Positions 1-4,519 of a stretch of DNA of 5,481 nucleotides are shown piece by piece. The stretch is taken from NCBI GenBank assembly GCA_028718575.1, contig JAQULN010000078.1, forward strand, positions 1-5,481, written 5' to 3'. Below the pieces are notes generated by a model, which did no database searches, was not told the origin of the DNA, and was given only the letters and a program-made list of their open reading frames with translations. Within the stretch, counting starts at the first letter, position 1. Every line of letters begins with the position of its first letter. Made by a program: the position numbers and the translations under genes. The stretch is from Candidatus Krumholzibacteriia bacterium (GTDB lineage Bacteria; Krumholzibacteriota; Krumholzibacteriia; LZORAL124-64-63).

Positions 1-659
1 CCCATGCGGGTGTTCTCGTTGAGCATGGTCAGGAAGATTCCTTCCAACTCCGGCCCCGCCGTCAGCTCGCCGCCGCGCGCTTCATTGAATGTATCGAGCG
101 CTCCGAGCAACGACCCCAGCGAATCGCGGCAGAGTTCTTCCGCCTGGACCGGCACGAGCACGCCGTCGGATGCCTGCAAGGCGGCGCGGGTGGCGGCGCC
201 GAGATGGGGCGGGCAGTCGATGATGATCGTGTCGTAGAGGTTGCGGGCGCGGTCGACTTGCTGCACGAACACATCGGGCCGTTCGGTGAGCAGCGACAGG
301 TAGCGCTCTTCTTCCTTGAGACCGCGGATACGCGACGAGACGAAGAAGAGATCCTTCAACGCGCTGGTCTGCGCCAGATCGGTCAGGGTCTGGTCATGGT
401 CGTAGAGATCGAGCAGGCCCTGGTCCAGCGAGTCGGCGCCGCGGCCGAGGATTCGGGCGACGCCGCACTGCGGATCGACGCCGATCACCAGGACGCTGTG
501 GCCGGACAGGGCGAACGACGCGCCGAGATTCACCGCGGAGGTGGTCTTGCCGACGCCGCCCTTGCGGCTGATCAGGCTGATCACGCGGGCCGACACGGTG
601 TTCCAGGGCGTACGACGTTTGAGGACTAGAGATTCGGGGGCGGTGTGGGCAGGCTCCAT
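1..659 (-). CDS. parA: ParA/Soj-family partition ATPase, C-terminus cut by window edge
   Basis: This encodes a deviant-Walker ATPase of the ParA/Soj type, which in characterised relatives binds DNA non-specifically in its ATP-dimer form and moves or segregates the chromosome or other cargo together with a ParB-like partner. The 219 visible residues hold the deviant Walker A motif KGGVGKTT (33-40, with signature Lys33 and P-loop Lys38), the VDPQ switch motif (61-64) and Walker B IIIDCPP (145-151). A VLVPVQAEE stretch (167-175) and EGIFLTM (206-212) are also typical of Soj. The family is usually about 250-270 residues, so some 35-50 are missing beyond the left edge. The start at 659 is preferred because AGGAGA lies 8 nt upstream; it gives about 20 more residues before the first beta strand than B. 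subtilis Soj has. The first Asp of the usual DxDPQ motif is Gly60 here, while the catalytically important second Asp (Asp62) is kept. A ParB gene, if present, would lie off the left edge. Family assignment is firm; the cargo is unknown. Confidence 0.93.
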   Translation of the reverse strand, partial: MEPAHTAPESLVLKRRTPWNTVSARVISLISRKGGVGKTTSAVNLGASFALSGHSVLVIGVDPQCGVARILGRGADSLDQGLLDLYDHDQTLTDLAQTSALKDLFFVSSRIRGLKEEERYLSLLTERPDVFVQQVDRARNLYDTIIIDCPPHLGAATRAALQASDGVLVPVQAEELCRDSLGSLLGALDTFNEARGGELTAGPELEGIFLTMLNENTRM

Positions 660-667
660 CGCTGCTT

Positions 668-673
668 TCTCCT
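668..673 (-). promoter_or_regulatory. Ribosome binding site of parA
   Basis: On the minus strand this reads AGGAGA, separated by 8 nt from the ATG at 659. It decides the start, since the alternative GTG codons at Val22 and Val26 of the protein have no comparable site. Confidence 0.75.
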
Positions 674-733
674 TGGGTCCCTGGTCTGCTTGGCTCGAGT
701 TGTAAGGCGCCGGGCGGCGCGATGACCGCGGGC

Positions 734-763
734 AATCTACCCGAAGCGCTGGGCCGGGTTCAA
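734..763 (-). promoter_or_regulatory. Candidate sigma70-type promoter for parA
   Basis: On the minus strand a -35-like TTGAAC (763-758) is followed after 18 bp by a -10-like TAGATT (739-734); each matches the consensus at 4 of 6 positions. Transcription would begin near 727, giving a leader of about 68 nt before the ATG at 659. It is a match by eye in a GC-rich background, so only moderately likely. Confidence 0.38.
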
Positions 764-767
764 GGCG

Positions 768-813
768 AAAAATGATCATTCATGTAAAAAAACGGCCGAC
801 AATAAAGAAAATC
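768..813. promoter_or_regulatory. AT-rich island with the palindrome AATGATCATT
   Basis: This stretch is strongly AT-rich compared with the surrounding GC-rich DNA. It contains the perfect 10-bp palindrome AATGATCATT at 771-780, a run of seven A at 786-792, and an A-rich segment at 801-811. It sits just upstream of the candidate parA promoter in the divergent region. It could be an operator, an upstream activating element or a second promoter. No specific regulator can be named from the sequence. Confidence 0.4.
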
Positions 814-911
814 CGTGCTGACGTGCGACGCCGCGCCGGGGCCGCCGCCCGCCAGTCGCTGCAGACAGATGTCGTCGCGAACGCGCTCGGGCCGGCGTTT
901 GCAGCCGTCAT

Positions 912-939
912 TTGACCGGCGCCGCCCAGAGGCCATATT
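912..939 (+). promoter_or_regulatory. Candidate sigma70-type promoter for the ACT-domain gene
   Basis: A -35-like TTGACC (912-917, 5 of 6 consensus positions) is followed after 16 bp by a -10-like CATATT (934-939, 4 of 6). Transcription would begin near 946, leaving about 49 nt before the ATG at 995. The CATATTT step is one of the few AT-rich spots in this part of the region. Confidence 0.45.
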
Positions 940-974
940 TCGACCGATTTGGCGGGCGCCAGCCCCGGCGAGCC

Positions 975-984
975 AAGGAAGGAG
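975..984 (+). promoter_or_regulatory. Ribosome binding site of the ACT-domain gene
   Basis: The purine-rich sequence AAGGAAGGAG lies 10 nt before the ATG at 995. It supports 995 over the far upstream in-frame ATG at 815 and agrees with where ACT homology begins. Confidence 0.75.
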
Positions 985-994
985 CGCGCGGCTC

Positions 995-1471
995 ATGACC
1001 GGCAAGATCGCGGTGGGCGGCATCACCAGGACCGATGAACTCGTTCTGCTGCGGGTGCTCGGAGCCCGCTCCGGCTCGCGTTTCGCCAGTTGCACGCTCG
1101 ACACCCTGGGCGAGGCCGGCATCAACATCGTCTGCTGCGCGTCGTTCTCGGACGAACGGGAACGCCAGAATCTCGGCCTGGCGATCCATCGCAAAGACCT
1201 CGATCAAGCGCTCTGTCTGTTGCAGGGGATCCGCGAGACGATCGGCGCGGAGCGGATCGAGGTGCGGCGCCGTTGCAGCGCCATCGCGGTCTACGGCCCG
1301 CAGTTCAGTTCCAGCCCTGCGATCGGCGGCCGCATCTTCGGGGCGACCGACCAGGCGGAGATCCCCGTGCACATGATCAGCACCTCGTTCACCACCGTGG
1401 CATTCCTGGTCGACACCGACCGCGCGCAGGACGCGGTGACCAACCTCCGGGACGTCTTCTTGGTGCCCTGA
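995..1471 (+). CDS. Stand-alone tandem ACT-domain protein resembling the aspartate kinase regulatory region
   Basis: This 158-residue cytoplasmic protein consists of two consecutive ACT domains and little else. ACT1 spans roughly residues 14-88 and carries the LGEAGINI signature (38-45), where Asn44 matches the conserved ligand-site position of aspartate kinases. ACT2 spans roughly 94-158 and holds YGPQFSSSPAIGGRIF (100-115) and VHMISTS (125-131), matching the allosteric-site motif at the end of aspartate kinases. The N-terminal amino-acid kinase domain is absent, and the frame upstream of the ATG shows no remnant of it. The start is supported by AAGGAAGGAG. In known enzymes such tandem ACT regions bind lysine or threonine; some bacteria also make a short beta subunit of this type from an internal start of lysC. 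Here it is a separate gene, with no lysine-pathway neighbour. It could regulate an unlinked aspartate kinase in trans or act as an amino-acid sensor. The fold is confident; the role is inference. Confidence 0.85.
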   Translation: MTGKIAVGGITRTDELVLLRVLGARSGSRFASCTLDTLGEAGINIVCCASFSDERERQNLGLAIHRKDLDQALCLLQGIRETIGAERIEVRRRCSAIAVYGPQFSSSPAIGGRIFGATDQAEIPVHMISTSFTTVAFLVDTDRAQDAVTNLRDVFLVP

Positions 1472-1475
1472 CCCG

Positions 1476-1488
1476 GGCGGCTGCCGCC
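1476..1488. terminator. Possible weak hairpin between convergent genes
   Basis: GGCGG-CTG-CCGCC forms a perfect 5-bp stem with a 3-nt loop in the 36-bp gap between the convergent stops of the ACT gene (1471) and the nucleoside kinase (1508). No T-tract follows on either strand, so it is not a canonical intrinsic terminator. Convergent polymerases or Rho may end transcription here. Confidence 0.25.
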
Positions 1489-1507
1489 GGCGTCGACCCG
1501 GTGCGCG

Positions 1508-3181
1508 TCAGTACTCGAAGCCCGAGCCCCCGATGAACTCTCGCAGCAGCGACGTGTGCGGCACGACGCTGGCATCGATCGGCAGCAGCGTGGCCAGCAG
1601 GTCGATGAGGCTGCGGGCGGTGCCGTAGTTCGGATCGTCGATGCCGACAGCTGATAGCCGCGGCTCGGCCCACAGCTTCAGGACGGCCAACTCGTAGGCA
1701 AGCCCGGAGTTGAAGAAGATGTCGGCCTCGTTCTGGAACGGAAAGATGTGCCGTTCCTCGCCGGCGCGAACTTTCGGCCAACGGGCGAGCGTCTCGCTGG
1801 CCGGGTAGCCGCGGAACTGGGCATCCCGCACGATGCGACGGAACAGGCGGGTGCGGGAAGTGCGGATGTAGCTGGTGTTGTCGATGTTCATGTGGCTGAG
1901 CGCCGAGACGTAGGCCAGCAGCTTGTGGCGCCGTGGCACCGCGGCGCTGAGCCGCGGGTTGAGCGCGTGGATCCCCTCGACGATCAACGGCTGGCCGCGG
2001 CCGATCACGGTGGGGTCGGCGCGCCGCTGGCTGGTGCCCGTCTGGAAGCTGTAGCTGGGCAGGTGCACCGGCTCGCCGGCCAGCAGCGCGAGCAGATGTT
2101 CGTTGAACAGATCGAGCTTGATGGCGTCGAGCGACTCGTAATCGTAGTCGCCGTCGGGTCCCCGGGGCGTCTTTTCGCGGTCGACGAAGTAGTCGTCGAG
2201 GCTCAGGGCGAAGGGTTGGAAGCCCAACACGCGCAATTGCACCGTTAGCCGCTTGGCGAAGGTCGTCTTGCCGCTGCTAGAGGGTCCGGCGACCAGCACC
2301 AGGCGGCCGTCGGCGGGTAGATCGCCGACCTGGTTCGCCGCCTCCACGAACACGCGCGCGTGACGGGCCTCGCAGAGCTGCACCAGGTCCTGCACGCGGC
2401 CTTGTACGATGTAGCGGTTCAGGTGACCGATGTCTTGCAGTCCCTGCTCGACCAGCCAGTCGGCGTAGCGCTGCATGGTCGACAGCAGCTTCGGGTGGCT
2501 GACCGTGTCGAGCAGCTTCTCGGGCGCGCCGGCGGGGCCGACCTGCATCAGGAAACCGGGCGGCTCGGGCACCAGGCGGAAGGCGCGCACGAAACCGGTC
2601 GACGGCAACTGCCGGCCGTAGAACAGGTGCTCGGTGCCTTGCAGGCGATAGAGCTTCAGCGCGTCGCGGCGCAGATACTGGGCCACGTTCGTCTCGGCCG
2701 GCCGACCCTGGGCGCGGGCTTTGCTGATCAACGTGCGCACGCCGTAGATCTGCGGCGTGATCGGCAGATCGGCCGCCACCAGATCGCGCATGCGCTGTTC
2801 GATGGCCTCGATCGCGCTCCCACTCAGCGCTTCGTCCAACCCGAACATGCGGCAATAAACGCCGCGGCCGTAGCTGAACTCGACGCGCAGCTCGCTGCCG
2901 GGAAAGAGCTGTTCGCAAGCGGCGTTCAGGATGAACGTCACTGTGCGCTGGATCGTCGGCGCCGTCCGCCGCTCGCGCAGGTGGTAGAGGCGGACCTCGT
3001 CCTCGTGCATCAACGGTTCGTAGAGGTCGGTGCGCCGTCCGTTGATCGAGGCCATCGCCACCGGATCGACGGCCGTGGCGTTGACCTCGCCGCGCCCCCG
3101 CAGCAATTCGATGAGGGTCTGACCCGGTGCGACGGGGACCTGGACGCCGTCGAGATCGATCCAGTTGCCGCCAGTCTTCAT
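1508..3181 (-). CDS. TGS-SAD-like-uridine kinase fusion protein (nucleoside kinase)
   Basis: This 557-residue cytoplasmic protein belongs to the fused nucleoside kinase family, which joins a synthetase-like N-terminus to a P-loop kinase of the uridine kinase/phosphoribulokinase superfamily. A TGS domain fills about residues 7-70. A threonyl/alanyl-tRNA synthetase SAD-like domain covers about 76-200, with the landmarks LFPGSELRVE (92-101) and YCRMFG (109-114). The kinase covers about 290-500. It has the P-loop GPSSSGKT (299-306), the DDY motif (329-331), DYDYESLDAIKLD (345-357), VEGIHALN (401-408) and IFPFQNEADIFFNS (479-492). Alignment by eye puts Arg79 and Phe83 where the SAD HxxxH metal ligands would be, so this domain probably lacks synthetase-type editing chemistry. 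The start at 3181 has GAGGAGG 6 nt upstream; an in-frame ATG at 3268 would add 29 basic, low-complexity residues. The length is normal for the family. The likely reaction is ATP-dependent nucleoside phosphorylation, with the exact substrate uncertain. It is transcribed alone, divergent from the GAPDH gene. Confidence 0.9.
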   Translation of the reverse strand: MKTGGNWIDLDGVQVPVAPGQTLIELLRGRGEVNATAVDPVAMASINGRRTDLYEPLMHEDEVRLYHLRERRTAPTIQRTVTFILNAACEQLFPGSELRVEFSYGRGVYCRMFGLDEALSGSAIEAIEQRMRDLVAADLPITPQIYGVRTLISKARAQGRPAETNVAQYLRRDALKLYRLQGTEHLFYGRQLPSTGFVRAFRLVPEPPGFLMQVGPAGAPEKLLDTVSHPKLLSTMQRYADWLVEQGLQDIGHLNRYIVQGRVQDLVQLCEARHARVFVEAANQVGDLPADGRLVLVAGPSSSGKTTFAKRLTVQLRVLGFQPFALSLDDYFVDREKTPRGPDGDYDYESLDAIKLDLFNEHLLALLAGEPVHLPSYSFQTGTSQRRADPTVIGRGQPLIVEGIHALNPRLSAAVPRRHKLLAYVSALSHMNIDNTSYIRTSRTRLFRRIVRDAQFRGYPASETLARWPKVRAGEERHIFPFQNEADIFFNSGLAYELAVLKLWAEPRLSAVGIDDPNYGTARSLIDLLATLLPIDASVVPHTSLLREFIGGSGFEY

Positions 3182-3187
3182 GGCTAG

Positions 3188-3194
3188 CCTCCTC
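3188..3194 (-). promoter_or_regulatory. Ribosome binding site of the nucleoside kinase gene
   Basis: On the minus strand this reads GAGGAGG, 6 nt before the ATG at 3181. It decides the start in favour of 3181 over the longer in-frame start at 3268. Confidence 0.8.
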
Positions 3195-3220
3195 GGCCCG
3201 GGGGCGGCTGCGCGACGGGC

Positions 3221-3250
3221 TCGCTCGTCCTTGCTCGTTCTTGCTCTTTG
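3221..3250. repeat. Three imperfect 10-bp tandem repeats
   Basis: TCGCTCGTCC, TTGCTCGTTC and TTGCTCTTTG follow one another directly, each agreeing with the next at 8 of 10 positions. The period is close to one turn of the DNA helix. They lie immediately upstream of and into the candidate GAPDH promoter, within the divergent region shared with the nucleoside kinase gene. Confidence 0.55.
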
Positions 3251-3288
3251 CCGGGGACTTGTTATCATGCCCGGAGCGAACGAACAAG
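3230..3288. promoter_or_regulatory. Long imperfect inverted repeat enclosing the GAPDH promoter -10 element
   Basis: The left arm at 3230-3246 (CTTGCTCGTTCTTGCTC) is nearly the reverse complement of the right arm at 3274-3288 (GAGCGAACGAACAAG). Fourteen base pairs form, with one mismatch (C3234/A3284) and a 2-nt bulge at 3241-3242. The interval also holds the shorter complementary pair CCGGG (3251-3255) and CCCGG (3270-3274). Arm centres are about 43 bp apart, close to four helical turns, and the candidate -10 lies between them. It could be a paired operator or a structured element in a leader transcript; which one is inference. Confidence 0.5.
3241..3268 (+). promoter_or_regulatory. Candidate extended -10 promoter for gapA
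   Basis: TATCAT at 3263-3268 matches the -10 consensus at 5 of 6 positions and is preceded by TGT (3260-3262), giving the extended -10 form TGnTATnnT. A poor -35-like TTGCTC lies 16 bp upstream at 3241-3246, as often seen with extended -10 promoters. Transcription would begin near 3275 and leave a leader of about 98 nt. A much weaker minus-strand pair overlaps the same DNA (TTGTTC 3287-3282, GATAAC 3266-3261, spacer 15) and might serve the kinase gene. Confidence 0.5.
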
Positions 3289-3309
3289 ATGCAACGGGGC
3301 CGACTGGGA

Positions 3310-3346
3310 CGCCAGCCGGTCGCGGTTGCGCACCCCGGCTCCGGCG
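3310..3346 (+). promoter_or_regulatory. Stem-loop in the gapA leader
   Basis: CGCCAGCCGG (3310-3319) can pair with CCGGCT plus GGCG (3335-3340 and 3343-3346), giving ten base pairs interrupted by a 2-nt CC bulge at 3341-3342 and closed by a 15-nt loop. It ends 10 nt before the ribosome binding site. Such stems are easily formed by chance in GC-rich DNA, so a regulatory role is only possible. Confidence 0.25.
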
Positions 3347-3356
3347 TCACTCTAGC

Positions 3357-3363
3357 GGAAGGA
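3357..3363 (+). promoter_or_regulatory. Ribosome binding site of gapA
   Basis: GGAAGGA lies 9 nt before the ATG at 3373 and fixes the start there. The protein begins immediately with the conserved GAPDH sequence MKVAINGFGRIGR. Confidence 0.8.
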
Positions 3364-3372
3364 CGATTCACG

Positions 3373-4371
3373 ATGAAGGTCGCCATCAACGGATTCGGCC
3401 GCATCGGCCGCGCGGTCTACCGTATCTTGCACGACCACCAGGACGTCGATGTCGTTGCGATCAACGACCTCTTCGACCCCGCCTCCCTGGTGCACATGTT
3501 CAAGTACGACTCGGTGATGGGGCGGTTCCAACGTCCAGTCAAACTCGCCGGCGACAAGATCGAAACCGACCGTTTCGCGACCAGGCTGCTGGCCGAACGC
3601 GACCCCAAGGCGCTGCCCTGGAAACAACTCGGCGTGGACTTCGTGATCGAGGCGACCGGCGTCTTCCGCAAGCGGGAGCAATGCGCCATGCACCTCGCCG
3701 CCGGCGCCCGCAAAGTGATCCTCACGGTGCCGGCCAAGGATGAGATCGATGCGACGATCGTGCTTGGCGTGAACGATCGCGACCTCAAGCCCGAACACAA
3801 GATCGTCTCCAACGCCTCGTGCACGACCAACTGCCTGGCGCCGTTGGCCTATGTGATCGACGCCGAGTTCGGCATCGTGCGCGGGCTGATGACAACGGTG
3901 CACGCGTATACCAACGACCAGCGCCTGGTGGACATGCCCCACAGCGATCTGCGGCGCGCCCGCGCCGCCGCCGCCAGCATCATCCCGACGACGACCGGCG
4001 CCGCCCGCGCCGTCGGCAAGGTGCTGCCGCATTTGAACGGCAAGCTCGACGGCATGGCCATGCGCGTGCCGACCTTGAACGGCTCGGTCGTCGACCTGGT
4101 CGCGGAGTTGAAGCGACCGGCGACCAAGGACCAGATCAACGCGGCGGTCAAGAAGTACGCCGAGGGCAAGCTGAAGGGAATCCTCGCCTACTGCGACGAG
4201 CCCATCGTTTCGATCGACGTGGTCGGCGATTCGCACAGCAGCATCTTCGACGCGCAGTGCACGACGGTGCTGGGCGACGGTCTGGTGAAGCTGATCAGTT
4301 GGTATGACAACGAATGGGGCTACAGCAGCCGCGTCTGCGATCTGCTGCACCTGCTGCAGAAGGTCGGCTGA
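3373..4371 (+). CDS. gapA: NAD-type glyceraldehyde-3-phosphate dehydrogenase
   Basis: This cytoplasmic enzyme of glycolysis/gluconeogenesis interconverts glyceraldehyde 3-phosphate, phosphate and NAD+ with 1,3-bisphosphoglycerate and NADH, normally as a tetramer. The 332 residues match the usual length. The Rossmann fold starts with INGFGRIGR (5-13). The active site SNASCTTNC (146-154) supplies the nucleophile Cys150, and His177 lies in TTVHAYTNDQR (174-184). The S-loop contains MPHSDLRRAR (188-197), the phosphate-binding TTTGAAR follows at 206-212, and SWYDNEWGYSSRV is near the C-terminus. Asp32 in the AINDL motif and Pro189 after Met188 fit NAD+ rather than NADP+ preference; this is by analogy with characterised GAPDHs. 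The start has GGAAGGA 9 nt upstream. The gene stands alone: it diverges from the nucleoside kinase gene and is closed by a strong terminator, with no phosphoglycerate kinase or triosephosphate isomerase gene in view. Nothing suggests damage. Whether it is the only GAPDH of the cell cannot be told. Confidence 0.97.
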   Translation: MKVAINGFGRIGRAVYRILHDHQDVDVVAINDLFDPASLVHMFKYDSVMGRFQRPVKLAGDKIETDRFATRLLAERDPKALPWKQLGVDFVIEATGVFRKREQCAMHLAAGARKVILTVPAKDEIDATIVLGVNDRDLKPEHKIVSNASCTTNCLAPLAYVIDAEFGIVRGLMTTVHAYTNDQRLVDMPHSDLRRARAAAASIIPTTTGAARAVGKVLPHLNGKLDGMAMRVPTLNGSVVDLVAELKRPATKDQINAAVKKYAEGKLKGILAYCDEPIVSIDVVGDSHSSIFDAQCTTVLGDGLVKLISWYDNEWGYSSRVCDLLHLLQKVG

Positions 4372-4394
4372 CCGCGACACCGGTCCGACGTCCG

Positions 4395-4443
4395 CGCGAG
4401 GGCGCAACCCCGTTTTTTTTCGGGGCGGCGCCCTCGCGTTTTT
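4395..4443 (+). terminator. Strong intrinsic terminator of gapA
   Basis: CGCGAGGGCGC (4395-4405) pairs perfectly with GCGCCCTCGCG (4428-4438), giving an 11-bp GC-rich stem. A 2x2 internal loop (AA 4406-4407, CG 4426-4427) leads to an inner 5-bp stem CCCCG/CGGGG (4408-4412 with 4421-4425). The loop is eight T (4413-4420), and five T follow the stem (4439-4443). It begins 23 nt after the gapA stop and should insulate gapA from the downstream efflux gene. It lacks a T-tract on the minus strand. Confidence 0.93.
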
Positions 4444-4504
4444 CGCCGGTCATTGTACCTTGGCCCGCATTCGCGCGGCCCTGGTAACCCCACGATTTTG
4501 AAAG

Positions 4505-4519
4505 ATGAAACTCGGCTGA
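4505..4519 (+). other. Tiny upstream reading frame (MKLG-stop) overlapping the efflux gene start
   Basis: ATG AAA CTC GGC TGA encodes a four-residue frame whose stop shares an A with the start codon of the TolC-family gene, in the arrangement TGATG. Such an overlap is typical of translational coupling, and the downstream ATG lacks a clear ribosome binding site of its own. The tiny frame has no convincing one either, so this may be chance. Confidence 0.25.

Larger units (their letters stand above)
660..994. other. Divergent intergenic region between parA and the ACT-domain gene
   Basis: These 335 bases hold no gene that I can support. An open frame on the plus strand begins at 815 and continues into the ACT gene, but its first 60 residues are Arg/Pro/Ala-rich with no recognisable motif and no ribosome binding site, so I treat it as untranslated. 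The region contains a candidate parA promoter (734-763), an AT-rich island around 768-813 with a 10-bp palindrome, and a candidate promoter for the ACT gene (912-939). The stretch 815-911 is GC-rich and shows nothing further. I found no parS-like sequence (the 16-bp palindrome around CACGTG). Confidence 0.7.

Noticed and set aside
815..994. An N-terminal extension of the ACT protein from the ATG at 815
   Set aside because: The extra 60 residues have no kinase or other motif, the ATG at 815 lacks a ribosome binding site, and the candidate promoter at 912-939 would lie inside them. The ATG at 995 is well supported.
660..994. A parS or origin-type site near parA
   Set aside because: No 16-bp CACGTG-centred palindrome and no cluster of DnaA boxes is visible. 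The only perfect palindrome noticed is the unrelated AATGATCATT.
2360..3187. A 275-codon plus-strand open frame opposite the nucleoside kinase
   Set aside because: It is antisense to a gene with clear domains and has no recognisable motif. Its composition is what the complementary frame of GC-rich coding DNA produces.
3127..3372. An 82-residue N-terminal extension of GAPDH
   Set aside because: It overlaps the kinase gene start and the divergent promoter region. GAPDH begins canonically at MKVAINGFGRIGR with its own ribosome binding site.
2277..3404. A 375-codon minus-strand open frame overlapping the nucleoside kinase in another frame
   Set aside because: The product is Arg/Pro/Ala-rich without domains, while the kinase frame shows clear TGS and P-loop motifs.
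1508..4371. A Calvin-cycle pair, reading the kinase as phosphoribulokinase next to GAPDH
   Set aside because: The P-loop kinase carries TGS and SAD-like domains and VEGIHALN/IFPFQNEAD motifs of the fused nucleoside kinase family, not true phosphoribulokinase. The two genes are divergent and the GAPDH looks NAD-specific.
3352..4407. A 351-codon minus-strand open frame opposite gapA
   Set aside because: It lies antisense to the unmistakable GAPDH gene and its His/Val/Asp-rich product resembles no family. It is a shadow of the gene.
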